DNA from: Oryzias latipes
Lineage: Eukaryota; Chordata; Actinopteri; Beloniformes; Adrianichthyidae
Length of the DNA: 64,000 nucleotides
Direction: 5' to 3'
Assembly: GCF_002234675.1 (NCBI RefSeq)
Contig: NC_019869.2
Span: 26,647,309 to 26,711,308 of the forward strand
Under the pieces are notes generated by a model. It saw only the letters and a list, made by a program, of their open reading frames with translations. It made no database searches and was not told the origin of the DNA. The number at the start of each line of letters is the position of its first letter. Positions within the stretch are counted from its first letter, which is position 1. Below, in pieces: positions 33,906 to 47,312 of the stretch. A program made the position numbers and the translations under genes.

Positions 33906-36590
33906 AATTCAAACACATGAAGCAGGTTGAAGATGATCAAAAGGAACATTCAAAGATCCAAAATGTTCTCAATCAGAACACTCTATTTTGTCTTATTTTC
34001 AATTTTAGAAACTATCACAGAAAGACGACAAACTGATATAAGCAGCTGGAAACTGGACTCTCTCTGACCAACGAGCTTCCCTCACCCAAATCTGTTTTGT
34101 GTAAACGAGGAAAAGTGAGGAGGATGGTAAAGATATGCAGCAGCAGGACCAGCTGCTCTTCAGGTTTTTCTTCCTCTACCTTGGCCACATCTTGTTTTTG
34201 ACAATAGTATCCTCAAAAGATCATTTGCTGAAGCTGTGTGGTTCTTCCAGTCAGCTTCATTGAGTCCTTTAGTTCCTTGTCACTCTTGTCTGACTCTGAC
34301 CAGTCAGGTAAAACCTGACATTCAGGATTTGCCCTAAAGGTTCATTTTGGACATTTTCCTTAGAAATATTTCAGTCCATTTTTCTCGTAAATGATGAATG
34401 CATCACTCTTTATTGACGGCAGAGATTGACAGCAAAGACAACAGAATTCCCCCATGGGGCTCGGTCAGCTCATTATTCACACTTTCACAGGGAAGCAATT
34501 AACACATTGAATGCTACCCAAACAGCCAATTAGGAACATATTGTTAAGCCGCAGACATGAACATCAGACGAAGATGGTCAGAAGAACTGTCCAGCTCTGC
34601 CAGAGAACCTTAGACCACAATTTTAAGGACTAAAACCAGAACCAGCTGGGAGGCTGCAAACAGAAGGTCAAGAAGAGATGTACGATCTGTGAATAAAAGA
34701 GAAGAATGCCAATTTATTATAGTAGGAACAAAACATGAAAATAAAGGGAGGAGTGGAACTAAAGAAGAAAAGCAAAGGACAAGAGGATGAAGAAAGAGCA
34801 GCAGAGGAAGAGGGAAAGAGAAGAGGCCAGATGCTTACAGACAGAGGCTTCCATCATCCTGCAATGTAACCCAGCTCCTCTGCTTTTATGAGACATGTGG
34901 ATTTAAGGGATGAGTCCGTGCCAAGGCCGACTCCAGGACTTCTTCAGATCAGACAGACAAGATTTTGAGTGTCAGAGAGAGAGCAAAGACGCCGGGTGCA
35001 GATTAAAGTGCTAGTTAGTTGGAAAGAGTATGAATCCAGGAAAACAGATATTTATCAACCAACCAACAGCCCCCTTCAAGTATCTGATGTCCCTCATGAG
35101 ACTCTGGGCAGCAAACCAAGCTGGAAGTGGCACCACAACGATTCCACCTCCCTCGGGCCAACACGACAACAGTCCACTCACCTGCCGATCAATCCAACTC
35201 GCCTCTCACTATGCACGAATTAAAGCTCCAACAAAATTACAACAGCGTATTAAAAATTACTGCGTCCTTTGCTTCAAAAAAAATTCCCCTCCAACTTCAG
35301 CTGTAACAACCGATGATGTCTGAGCACGCTCACCTGTCTGTGTATGGGGGGGGGGGGGCAGTGAGAATCAGGTAAATGTTAGAAAGAGTAAAAACAGTGA
35401 AAAGGTTTTCAGCACTGACATGTTCACTCGTTGGTACTAATCTCAAAACTCAATATTTATGTGCTTTAAAGGAGCTTTGGTTCAGCCCACATGGTGAATG
35501 TGTGGTAACGAGGTTTAGTGTACGATGTTGCTGGGTAGCCACAGCAACAGGATTTCCTGGGAAAAGGTTTTATTTTGGCATTTTATGTCGTTTAAAGGGA
35601 CTTCTCACCTATTTGGAACACAATGAGAGACAAAAAGCTGTAACACATAAAAAGCCATCAACAAAGTTTTGAGTTTAAGTTTAAGAATAAAAGGGTTTCC
35701 TTTAAAAGTTTTTTTTAACATACTTGTAAAGGAATCCCTTCTTAATCTTGTCTTTTTGTCTGGTCCCTCTCCTCCCTGCCTGATCTCTGTCTCTCCATCC
35801 CTTTGTATTCTTCCTCATTGTCTGGTTGTGTAGCTGGACTGTTTACCATGGGGGTAAACATTGAAAGGACTGTGTGGGTCACTGTCAGGGTCACTCTCTC
35901 TGCCTCGTCTCGGCTTCAGCGCCAATATTTGGCCTTTTGCCCCGGCCCCCCGCCCTCCCTGCATCCTGATTATGAGCTAGTAATGAGAGGTCTAGACATG
36001 CTTGATCAGGATTAAGTCCAGGGAACGCAGGCAGGCAGGCAGGCAGAGTGAGGTCAGAGTGGGAGAGGCACCACACCCCCCTGTGGGCTAGGGTCGGGCA
36101 TCCAAAGTGTCACCCAAAGGTTTTAGAGGAAAAGGTCAAGAAACAGGGAGCAGAAATGTTTCTGCAGCATAAGTTATGTCATCAGCTTTAAACATGACTG
36201 CATTCAAATGCAGCTTAGATCAGTGGTTCCCACGGCAACACGCCAAAAGTCTAATTCAGATTGGTGCTAAACAAATTCTTCATTTTTGTTATGGATTAAC
36301 ACCTTCTACTTTAAGACAAAAAAATCTAGAACCAGCAGATAATTCTGCATAAAAATGCCAGTTTTATTTTTAGAATAATCCGTTTTTTAGGACATGAATC
36401 AATACCATTTGAGGCAATAAAGTACTTTTGGTTTGTGATTCTGGTTGGAAACTGCACTGCTTTTCTGCTGCAACTGATTTATGTCACTTTTTACATTTTG
36501 AAAATGTCTGAATTCCGTGGTGTGATTGTCATAAAATCATAGTGAATTTTGTAGAAATGTGTGAACGTCATGCCATTTGGTTCTGGTTTT
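33906..36590. other. Intergenic DNA, no gene seen
   Basis: A G-run (35347-35357) and a CAGG microsatellite (36028-36050) are present. No splice-linked coding pattern was found. Confidence 0.4.
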
Positions 36591-36681
36591 GTTGAGTCCT
36601 GCAGATCTCAGGTTGTCGGCACCTGTCTTACACCCAGATTTCCAGCTTTTCATTTCTGTACCCAATCACACATGTGTGGTC

Positions 36682-36972
36682 TGTGACTGTAAGGATTCAG
36701 TAGTTTAGTTTTCTTTGTCAGGTTTTTGGTTTCCTTATTGTCAGTCACTCCACCTTCAGGTTCATGATCCACAGCTGTCTTCAGTTCAGTTGATGGCCCT
36801 CAGCCTATTCAAGTGTCTTGGTTTCTGTTCTTCCTTGTCAGGTCATCTGCTCTGTTTTGTCACTGGTTTGCTTCTCCTCATAGTTTTCATCTTTTTGTTT
36901 ATTAAATGTTTTATTTCCTGTCACCAAACCTGGTCTCCTGCATTTTGGGTCCTCCACCACCAGTTCCTGACA
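36682..36972 (+). mobile_element. Possible solo LTR remnant
   Basis: The 3' part reads GTTTATTAAATGTTTTATTTC, then CTGGTCTCCTGC, TTGGGTCCTCCACC and finally CAGTTCCTGACA. The ATTAAA signal, the downstream U5-like segment and the TGACA terminus resemble fish LTR ends. The 5' boundary is a guess and no paired LTR is present. Confidence 0.35.
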
Positions 36973-39900
36973 GTGACCGCTAACAAAGTTGTCATAGAGC
37001 AGGAATATTCTTGGCTTGTAAGATGCTCAAACCCTGTCAGAGTTTTTCCAAAATGTTACAAACAAGTTTGTATACGTTTTTAATTATCTCCAGAAGCAAA
37101 GTTTTGCCTAAATGTAATCCTTTTCTTTGAAACTTCAACGACATGTCAGTTCTGAAGGAAAATGTTTCCACAGATGCGGATTTTCTGCTGAGCTGTAAAC
37201 AACTGCAACTTTGTGATTCCTTCCAACTCATGAAAACTCAAAGGATAAAAGAATCTCTGTAACTCAGGAAGTCATGTTGCAAACTGTTAGAAGCTGCAGT
37301 GGTTGCATGAACACAGCTCCTGAAGGTAAAGTCCAGGACCATCGATCCTTTTCCTTCTACTGGTCATAAGGGTTGTAAAAGTCTGTGATAAGGTTTGGGT
37401 CTGTGTGTTATGAAACTTCTAATTAGGAACCAGTGTTGCTTAAAAATGGCATTAAAATACCCCAGCAGATGCACGTGCACAGAGGACCGGATGAACGGAC
37501 AGATCCTCAGAGAAATGCAGCAGATCGTTGCTTGAAGCAGGAAACACTGTGCTACAACGTGGATCAATCATTTGTCAGTCAGTTGACGTGTGGGAGCTGA
37601 AGACCACACATACTGTATCAGGAATCAGACCTGCAGCAAATACTCACAGATCTAACTCAGGAAGTAATGAGGGTGGGGATGAAAGACATCTGCTTTTGTT
37701 TGAGGAGCTCCTTTGACACTTTAACCCTTCCTTTTTCACGTTTCTTTTCCTTTTATGATTTCAAGTGCACACAGATGTTTGAGAAACAGGATGCCAGCGG
37801 ACGATGTAGGTGGCTATCTGCCCAGTGGGAATCCTGACAGAAGAGACAACGACAGCCACTCAACTCTGTCTTCTCGGCTTCCAGATGGATCTGATTTATG
37901 GTCATTCCAAAACATCAGAGACAGGGCAGTGACCCCTACACGAGGAACGGCGGAGCTTAGCTTGATTTTCTGTGAAAACATGTGAGCCTGCTGAGACAAC
38001 AGCAAGAGGAGAGAAGCCCACTAAATCCAGCTTTTGGCACCAGAATGGTCCACAGAGAAAACGCTGGATGGACAATGTTTGGTGGAAGCAGATGGAGGTT
38101 CTAACCTCTGAAATGTAAAGACGCTGCCTCAGAACGGCCTTTCTTAGCTACAATAATACAGAGAGGGAGGCTGTGGCTCACTTTGGGAAAGCCTGACGCC
38201 TTACAGACATTTCTAACATCATCACACACCCAGGAATAACATGCAGACAGTTAGAATGCATGCATGCAACCTCCTCTTGAACTCTGACCTCCTCCCTCAC
38301 AGGAAGACACAGTGACCCTTGCAGAGATCAGATGAGCATGTCTGCTGTCTCCACATTTGTTTCTTTCTTCTAACTGAATGTCAGGAAGTCTGGATGCAGG
38401 CTTCCTTCCCCCCCTTTGACTCAGTGGGTTCTCAGATTGCCGCCATGACGGTTGAGTCTGCTCAGCTCTATGCTTTCACATGCTTGCATCATAAACACCC
38501 ACACATGTTGCCCCCCCATAACATGGAACATCTCACTTTGCTAAAAGAATGTGACAAAAAGGAAAGAAAAGACTGAGTTTCATTCAGACAACCAGTTTTT
38601 GTGAACTCATCAAAGCCTCATCCTGAATGTGAGTCTGGAAACATGAAAACAGAAGGTGCTTGTCAAGAACATCCACTTGACATTTTCCCAAGTCTCTTTG
38701 CAAGCTTCAAACTATTCAGGACTGTTTTAGTGTCCAAAAGGAAAGTAGTTCTTCATATGTACCTATTCTTCTGGCAGTGAGTTACATCCACGTTTCCATC
38801 CAGCTACTGGGAAAGCCTTTCAGGGATGCAGAATGAAAACCAGGGTGGTCAGATTGCTTTTTTACACTTTCATGCTTCTGTTCAGATGTTGCATGATATA
38901 TATATATATATATCTTTTAGTTTGAGACACTTTTAGTTTTTCCCTTAATTATACGTTTTTGTAAACGTTTCTATCCTTTTGTTGTCCATAAAAAAGCCAA
39001 TCCTGTCATGATTAGCTATGACGGGAACAGACCCAATAGCTGCAACCCGGAATGATCACGAGGGCTTGACATAGAGAACGTTTTTCTTTTGTTCTTGGGT
39101 GTTGACGAGGAGTTCTGTGGATGCTGTCACCAGAGAGGGCGGAGATCGGACATCTTTGTGTTCAATGCAGACGCATCTTGACCTGCCAAGCAGAAATCTT
39201 TTCTGCTAAATGTCAGCACGTTTTCACCTGAACTGCAGCAGTCGGTAATAAAAGCGCTGCGCCCTCCCTGCTACGTGGAGAACTGCAGAGTGCTAGCATC
39301 AATGAGAGGAAGCCAGACGGCCATAAACACAAAGGTTAACTAAACTCGCTCACGGACAGCAGCGCTGTTGTTCTATTTCTGTTCATGGAGTTAAACTGCC
39401 GTCAAACTCCGCTGCCCCCCCCCACCCACCCAAATAAGCATTTTACATTTGCAAGACTTCAAGAGGAACCAGGCTGTGTCATGTTAATCAAAACTTTCAG
39501 GGAGCTGTCTGAGCTGTCACTTTACTGCACTGTCTACATTCCCCCCGTGTCCTCTCCCACCCTCTCTACTCATTCAGCCTGCTATGCTCACAGTCTGTCA
39601 GACCCTCTAACTCCACCATCCTTCCCCTTTCCTGCATCATTCCTGCTCTTTCCTCCTCCTTCATGCCCCTGTTCTGCTACCCCAGCCTTGGCTCAGGGTT
39701 GTCGTGGGTTGGGGGGATGGGCTGTAGTCGCACGTTTTGAAGCGAGCTGAAATATTCATGTATGTGTGCCAGCATCTTTGAGAGAGCGTCTTCACGTGGA
39801 CCTGCTTCTTGGTCTGTTTTGCATCCATGTGTGTCTGAAGCATGTCCTGGAGATGCTGGTAAAATAATGTCTCCATGGTGACTGCAGCTCACAAATGCAG

Positions 39901-42095
39901 GTTTTTCTGTTTATGTCACTGCCGTATGCACGTGATCCACAAAAGCTAAGTCACTTGTGTTGGTTTTAAAAGGAGACATCAATTACCCATGAAATTCCGT
40001 GCACATGTTCACACGACCATTGGAGGAGGGATCTGTCCTTTTTGCCATACTAGTACTTGGTGCACGCTGCTGCCAAAGAAAATCAGTCTCAGAACCCATG
40101 TTAGGTCAGAGGGAATAAAACACACAGCTGCATTATTTAGTCATGCGTTGTTGTGTTTTTATTTTTCCTTCAAGAAGAATGCAGAGCAGATCCTTGATTG
40201 TGGGAATTTTAAGTGGATTATTTGTGCAGCAAAGCATTTTCCACAAGTGTAGAAGCTCATTACATTACTGTCAGCATAACAGAGAAGTGAGTGGAGCATG
40301 GTCTCTCCCTTTGTTTCCCAAAGCCCCCTGGCTTTTCAGAGAGCTGTCAACCGTAAGTTTGCTCTCCTTCGTCTTCTCCCCACGTCTTTTTAGGTTTACA
40401 GAACAGCTGATGCCCTTTTCTTCTTCTATCTCCTTCTTGTCTTCACTCCAGCCTTTCAGGCACACTCCCAACACACACTCAATGGAAGAGACCAACCGAC
40501 GAGCAGACCCCTCCCAGTTTCCCAGCCCTCTTCTATTCCCCCAAACTCCCACCTCTCCTCTGCTCTTTTCTCCCCCTTTCTTCCCCTCTTCTCCCTCCCC
40601 CTCAGTCCCAGAGTCGACCGGAGGCAGCAGCCGGTACATGTGTAGCCAGTTGCTATGTGGGCACCATGACAACCATCATGAATTCAACATGGTGCTCACG
40701 TATCCAGGCGGATGTGAGGCTGTGTGGATGCAGCGCTTCAAATGGCGCTCACATATTTAGAGAATGAAAGTCCCATGAGGCCACAGTCTGTATTGATTTA
40801 AACATTTCCTCCATTTTAATATGCTTTGTGTGTGTGTGTGTGAGTGTGTGTTTATGCGTTTGCAGGAATGTCTGTATGATCATGCATCTCCAGATCAGAC
40901 TTTCCACAGTCTGCTATTAACCCTGCAGGATGAGGCTCCTTTCCACCCAAAGGTGTGACATGTTCAAACCTTTTTATTATCATTAATTCATCCTAAAGAA
41001 TTAACAATATTAGTAAAAACAAAGATACAAAGCATACAGAATTGGAGCAGATATTATCTAACATGTGAGCACACCGCTGTGTCTGAAGATATACATTGGC
41101 TGGATCTCTTGTGAAAAACACAGCAGGGTCCTCGTTTACAGTTTCAATATAAGCCAGAGGCGTTTTCATGATTTAAAGAAAGTGGTTCAAAGGAGCTGCT
41201 GTGAGTTAATTGCAGTCTCCCAGCATTTCTGTTGATTTAGATGTTTCTGTAGTTCACAGAGAAACAAGTATTTCTGCTGCTCTGATTGAACCTTTGCTCA
41301 CAATGACCTAAAATGAGCTTCATAATTGTTTGATTTTCTTTGTGCATAGTGGGGGTCACCTCCATCCTCCTTGTACCGTCCTGTTACAATCCACTGAAAA
41401 GTTGCGCCAATCAGCCGACACTCATGATGTAAAACCGTCGTTCAGATTTTCTGACTTGAATTAAAGGATTGTCAGAAAATGCAGCCTGGGGAGATTTATT
41501 GTCTGAGTTGAGATCCCTCAGTCACTCTTTTCTTATCCCACCCTCTCCAGCTCTGATGCTGAAAAAAGCAGAAAAAGAGAAAGAGACACTGTCTCCACCA
41601 GGCCCTGGGTCTCTTCCCGCTAACACATGTCCTAAATATTTCCACTGGACAAAGACGTCAAATCATCCGTCCATTACGATCCCAAACTGACCTCCTCATT
41701 TTTATTCATGAGAATCAAAACCTAGAAGTCGATCTCAAACGTTTTCCAGAGATGTTGTAGATCAGCAGACAGGCAACATGGAAGTATCACCTTGGGTCAA
41801 AACTAAATGCTCTTTCTGCAGAAATCCCCCTCATCAAGCACAGCAATGGTCGGCTTGTGATTTGGGTCTGGCCTTGGATTTCCACCTTGCAAAGTAAAAC
41901 AAAAAACATATTCTGAGGGTCTATTTGATTAGCAATTAATATTTTTTTTACTTTTCTTGCAGTGATAACCAAGCACCACCACCACCACCACCTACCAAGG
42001 TCCTACATGTCTAAGGTGCAGTTAAAACAGAGAGGGTAGGGGCCTAAATTCAAGCGGCAAGCATCGCAGGCTGACCCCCCCCCCATCACCCTAAT
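36973..42095. other. Intergenic DNA with simple repeats
   Basis: AT microsatellite at 38897-38913, TG run at 40829-40852 and C-runs at 39415-39423 and 42077-42084. A 205-codon open frame at 40143-40760 has no recognisable domain. No host gene is supported. Confidence 0.4.
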
Positions 42096-42101
42096 AAGTG
42101 G

Positions 42102-42470
42102 TTGTATGAGGGCCTGCTATGCTGCAGATGGGAGGGAACTTCAGAGGGTGGTGAAAGTGGTCCAGCACATCACCAGAGCACCACTTCCTGCTATGGAGAA
42201 CATCTACATGAAAAGGGCAGGAAAAATCATCAAAGGTTCCAGCCACCCAGCACACAGATGCTCGACCCCTCCTACCCTCTGGGAGGCGCTACATCTGAAC
42301 TAAAACAACCAGGTTCCAGAGCAGCTTCGTCCCAATAGCGTCTGAACTCAGCCTCCGGACATCTGAACCACACAAGGTGTGAAGCCCTGGACAGAATAAA
42401 CAACAACAGTCAACATCAACAATGGACTGCATTCTCGTACACACAGACAACAACAACAAGTGAGTCCCTC
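42102..42470 (+). mobile_element. L2-like LINE, reverse transcriptase C-terminal fragment
   Basis: The + strand reads LQRVVKVVQHITRAPLPAME then IYMKRAGKIIKGSSHPAH, and in another frame NQVPEQLRP-like continuation. LQ-VV--A--I---PLP--E-IY---A--I--D-SHPAH is the classic end of L2/Rex1-type RT. It is frame-shifted and truncated on both sides. Confidence 0.7.
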
Positions 42471-42984
42471 CATCCTTCTCCAAACCTCCAGGTCTGGTAA
42501 CAAACAAGCACAGAAATGAAGACTCACATGCACAAAATGAAGCTTTCACTAGAAAACGAGAAGCTCATACATGCTGGTTTTCACAGGTTCTCACATACAA
42601 ACACCCGCCCACACAGATTCCCATGCTGTTTAGCAACATTGGGAACCCAAGGAATTAAAGGATACAGTTTGAAGGTTGGAAGCCTTACGCTCTAAATATA
42701 AACCTCTCTCCACAGAAATGTTATGTAAGTTAGCAGCAAACAGGGGAATGATTAAAAAAATCATAAAATTATATTTTCCTTTGTCGTTTTTTTTATCTAG
42801 TGAAGATAATTTCTCTGGTAAATGTCGTAACAAATGCAAAGGAAAACTTCCCAGCATTGATAGGGAGAATGTAAAGGAGTCTAATATTATGGTGGTTGTT
42901 ACATTTCTGGACCCAAACAGTTAATCATTCATACTCATTTTCCTGTGTGTGACAGGAAAAGTTCATCATATTTCAACTAAAAAC

Positions 42985-43068
42985 TCATCCACACACACTC
43001 GCGCACACACACTCGCGCGCACACACACTCGTGCACACACACTCAGGCACACACACTTGCGCACACTC
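42985..43068. repeat. Compound CA/CG microsatellite
   Basis: Units of CACACACACTCGCGCA and close variants repeat about five times. Confidence 0.9.
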
Positions 43069-44174
43069 TTGTTACATTGAAAGCCTTTGGCTTTTTTATC
43101 ATCAGGTGACAAATGACCTTGTGTGTAACTTTATAATGAAGTGGGGGGTTTTAAGGCTAGATTGAAAACACTTTGTAATCATCTATCAAAGCTGAGAAAA
43201 ACTAGAGAAAGACAAGTTTGTCGTACGTAGTTTCATGATTTCATTCTGAATCAGGTCAGATTTTTGCTTTTTGAAGCCGTGATCTTGTTTTACTTTTCTT
43301 TGTTAGCCCAAAGCCTCGGGTATTCCTTCCTGTTCAAGTCTCTCCATCAGTTGAAAAAGGCCCCCAAACTTTACAGAAAAAGTTTCTTTTTTCAGGGAAA
43401 CAAAAACAATCTGAGCTCTAAGCTGGTGTTTACAACAGCCCCACTGTTCAGGCCTCCACAGCCATTACAAACCTGGCGGCAAGGCTTTGCTCCATTCATC
43501 AGTGAAGGCATTAGTGGGCCAGAGATGATGGCTGCTCCCAGCTTGTGTGATTCTTCTCCTTTCAGGATGTGCTGCATCAAGAAAACCAAAACATTTTATA
43601 GTAACACTGGGGTAACAGAGCTCCTTGATACAGTAAATGAAGTCATTATTGGTTAATATAATATGTCTTTACCATTCATTTTTATTGGTTTCTTATTTTA
43701 TATTCGCTTGATTTCTTTGCAGTCACTCTTGTGACATGTTTAGTGGAACTCTCCCCACCCCTGAAAAGCCTGAACAGCTTAAACATTTCTTCAGAAATGT
43801 CAGACTGCAAAGCCCACTCGGCTAGGATGGTGTCCATGTGTTACCTGAAGATAATGAGAAAACTGGATAGTAAATGAGGTGTTTCAGGCAGTTTAGCATC
43901 TGTGTTCCTAGGAGGATAACTCCCTCCGGGTTTGTAATTTTGCCATCCTTTTGCATGTAGTGTCTCTTCTGACAAATGTTCAATGCTGAACAATGAAACT
44001 AGATGCTGGTCTGCACATAAACAGCTGCATGTGATGTTCTGCAGACACAACATTGCCTTGAATGAGCTGATGCAACTTCCTTTTTTATGAACCAAAATGA
44101 GAAATGACTAGCCTTTAATAAGTTGCAGAACACGGTGTTGGCTGCTGGAAAACGTGAGGAAAACTTACAATAGG
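43069..44174. other. Intergenic DNA, no supported gene
   Basis: A 130-codon open frame (43264-43656) has no recognisable domain, no splice partner and ordinary composition. Treated as chance. Confidence 0.4.
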
Positions 44175-44177
44175 TTG

Positions 44178-44401
44178 TTGTTGTTTCTCTTTTCCCATCA
44201 GGGGTCGCCACAGTGAACGAGTTGCATGGTAAACTTGGCAATGTTTTACGCCGGATGCCCTTCCTGATGCAACCCTCTCAAAGCAACTGGGCTTGGAACC
44301 GGCACAGAGGTAGAGAAGGGAAAAGGGAGCAGCCCAGATTCGAACCCTGGTTTCACGGACGGAAGGCGCCACAAACCAGCACGAGCTAAACCGGCTCCCC
44401 C
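44178..44401 (-). mobile_element. tRNA-derived SINE, minus strand
   Basis: On the minus strand the head reads GCCGGTTTAGCTCGTGCTGG, with an A-box-like TAGCTCG-GCTGG and later a clear B box, GGGTTCGAATCTG. The body has ACCGGCACAGAG in complement and ends GGGTCGCCACAG / TTGTTGTTGTTTCTC on the + strand, a familiar fish SINE 3' tail. The tRNA-like part is about 60 nt and lacks a closing acceptor stem. Confidence 0.75.
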
Positions 44402-44569
44402 AGGAAAACTCACAACAGGAATAAATACTATTCCTACATAATTTCTTAGAATTAAATGACAGGGATGGATCTCCAATCAACCATCCTGCAATTGAGATAA
44501 CTTTGAAAAGTGAATTCTGAACATCAAACAAAGATTTCTCAAAACTTTTAGGGTAAACTCAAATACACT

Positions 44570-44806
44570 CCATTACTAAAGTATTCACTCGCCCATCCAA
44601 ATGATCAGAATCAGGTATCCTAATCACTTGTTCTGGCCACATGTGTATCAAATCAAGCAGTCATGCATGCAGACTGTTTTACAAAAATTTGTGAAAGAAT
44701 GGGCCGCTCTCAGGAGCTCAGTGAATTCCAGCACTGAACTGTCATAGAATGCCACCTGTCCAACAAATGCAGAGGTGAAATGTCCTCGCTCCTCTTGAAG
44801 TCGCGC
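44570..44806 (+). mobile_element. Tc1/mariner 5' fragment
   Basis: Landmarks are AAAGTATTCACTCGCCCATC near the end, and GAAAGAATGGGCCGCTCTCA then AGCTCAGTGAATTCCAGC, reading ERMGRSQELSEFQ at the transposase start. I recognise this as a widespread fish Tc1-like transposon. It is truncated at about 44806, where gypsy sequence starts. Confidence 0.65.
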
Positions 44807-46640
44807 AACCCAGCCTCAGCGAACGCCATTTACGTCTCACCTTTTCTCCCAACCACAAGCCCAAGAACCTCTGCAACAACTGTCCCAATTGCCACCCACG
44901 ACGCTCTGCAAAATCAGTGATTGAACCGTTCTCACCTTTACTCTGCAGATTTCCCTACGCTTTGAAATCTGAGTAATGGAAACAAAGGCTATGATTGACT
45001 CTGGGGCAGCGGGGAATTTCATTGACCTGGCTTTTGCTCTCAGGATGTCCCCTTGTTCACCTGCGACGCCTGGGTGACTGTCAACGCCCTAGACAGAAGG
45101 CCCCTGGGGTTTGGCCAGATCTGGTGCTTGAGTCAAGACATCACAGTCGTCTCATCAGATCACCATCCTGAGTCTCTCCGTCTCTTCGCCATTGAGTCCC
45201 CTCGTTGTCCCGTCTTCCTTGGTCTAGCAATATAAATTGGTCATAGCACAGACTAACATTCACCTCCGCTCATGCCTGGTGACACTGCCTTTGAACCAAA
45301 TAAATGTCTGAGAACTGTGATCCATCGAGGCCAATCGCAGCACAGCCCTCTCACCTCTCTCCTGAAGGGTGCCCCAAGCGACTACTCTGGAATCCTGCGG
45401 TGTCTGAGGCATTCCGGATGCTGAAACAGCACTTTACTCAGGCGCCCATCCTCCATCACCCGGACCCAGCCATGCAATCTATCCTGGAGGTGGATGCCTC
45501 AGACACCGAGGTCGGAGCTGTGCTCTCACTAAGCCAAGGTCAGCCAGCCAAGACATTCCTGTGCGCCTAATTTTCCAGGAAACTTAAAAACACGGAGCAG
45601 AACTATGACGTGGGCGACCAAGATCTGCTGGCAATGAAGGAGGCGTTCTGGAATTGGAGGCATTGGCTTGAAGGGTCGGCGCAGTCCTTCCTTGTTCTAA
45701 CTGACCACAATAATCTGGAGTACATCAAGTCCGCCAAGCGGTTGAACCCACGGCAGGAACGATATTCCCTATTCTTTTCATGCATTCAGTTCCAGATCAC
45801 ATATTGCACTGGCTCAAAGGAAGTCTGATGCATTATCTTGTCTATACGACACCTCTGCAGAGGAACCAGTTGCACCAGAAACCCAGCCCTCAACGCCTGC
45901 TATGGCTAGCGTACAGTGGGACAAAATGACTAAATTATCTGAGCACAATGCTACTGAGGCTCCACTACTGTCATGTCCAACTGATAGTCTGTATGTCCCT
46001 CTGTCCCATCGGCAACAGGTTCTCCACTTTGTGCACGACTTGCCAGCAGCCAGAAACCCAGGTATGGCCAGCACACAAGCTCTAACTGGGAATTCATTTT
46101 GATGGTCCACACTGCAGGCTAAAGTAGTCCAGTAAGTGACCCGATATACAGCCTGCCAGTTGAGTAAGTGTCCTTGACAGCTTCCGGCCAGCTTCCTGCA
46201 TCTACTGCCCATCCCACAGCGGCCTGGTCACACATCTACCGTGTTCAAGAGGTAACACCACCATCCTATCTGTTCTTGATTGAGTTTCAAAGTCATGGCG
46301 GTTGATCTCTTTGCCTAAGCTGCCAACAGCTCTGGAACAAAACAACTCATTGACGACATGTTCCGGCGCTATGGTCTCCCAGAGGACATCAGGTCTGATT
46401 GCCCCTATTCACTTTACGTGTGGGACCTGAGATGTGCCAGGGTCTGGGCATAAACCTCTCACCTCCGGCTACCACCCTCAGTCCAGTGGCCAGGTGGACT
46501 GCCTGAACCAGAATATCACACAGTTTCTCTGTACCTACTATATTCAACATCAAGAGGACTGGAGTCGATTCCTGGTTTGGCTGATTTAACTTTGTGGACT
46601 TTTAGCTGTGCTAATTGAACCTGCTGCAATCGGAACCAGC
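44807..46640 (+). pseudogene. Decayed Ty3/gypsy retrotransposon (protease, RNase H and integrase pieces)
   Basis: The retropepsin signature is visible at about 44990-45035 (MIDSGAAGNFIDLAF). At 45390-45830 is the RNase H/tether region: [40 protein letters not shown] and [20 protein letters not shown]. The RT fingers and palm between them are missing. Downstream are integrase traces: a zinc-region fragment and a core fragment at 46340-46400 (DDMFRRYGLPEDIRSD). Many stops and frame breaks occur. No LTRs are found. It is older and from a different lineage than the element at 58620. Confidence 0.85.
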
Positions 46641-46682
46641 TTTCTGCCTTTTCTTGTGACAATCATAATGCTGGTTCATGTA

Positions 46683-47310
46683 GAGGGCGTGTCACACAGT
46701 CACTATGTACATTGTGCGCATAGTACACAGATGAAAACTGGTCATGCGTAAATATAGATGGAAAAAGTGAGAAAAACTGTGGTCTTTACGTGAAATTTTC
46801 ACATGTATCACAAATAAACCACGTTAAAACCAGGGAAGAAGTATGAATAACCCACACAAAGAACAAGTAAATCAACAACATGAAACGTGCAAGACTATTG
46901 CACTGTTTATATGCAATTCATTAATGACTCGTGTCAATTAAATCCTTTTAACTTGATATGGGCACCAAATAGCTATGTAAAAAGTATACATCGGTGGTAC
47001 AAAAAAGTCTGTTTGACATACATGGAAAGGTTGAGGAAAGCCAGAAATTTGCATCTCACAAAAATCACACACAACTGTTAGGATTTACGTAATAAGTGCG
47101 TATAGACTACGTGAAATATGCGTAATTCTCAACTGACCAAAAATGTTGAACAGCTCAAAATTGAATTCAAAGAAACCCTCAATGGACATCTGCGTACATC
47201 GACGAATGATGAACGCAATAAACAGTGAATGAATTACGGATATCACGCATGTATCCCGAAAGACTGAAATTTCATACAAAATGTATGTAGTAGCTGTGTA
47301 ACACGACCTT
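46683..47310. mobile_element. Non-autonomous DNA transposon with about 34-bp inverted ends
   Basis: Left end GGGCGTGTCACACAGTCACT (46685-) and complement of the right end GGTCGTGTTACACAGCTACT match imperfectly over about 34 bp. The interior (about 630 bp) is AT-rich and non-coding. Confidence 0.7.
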
Positions 47311-47312
47311 TA

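Noticed and set aside
40143-40760. 205-codon + frame
   Set aside because: No domain or splice partner; pyrimidine-rich stretch makes stops rare.
43264-43656. 130-codon frame as a host exon
   Set aside because: No splice sites in useful phase, no family resemblance.
44340-44401. Functional tRNA gene on minus strand
   Set aside because: Same reason: tRNA-derived SINE head.
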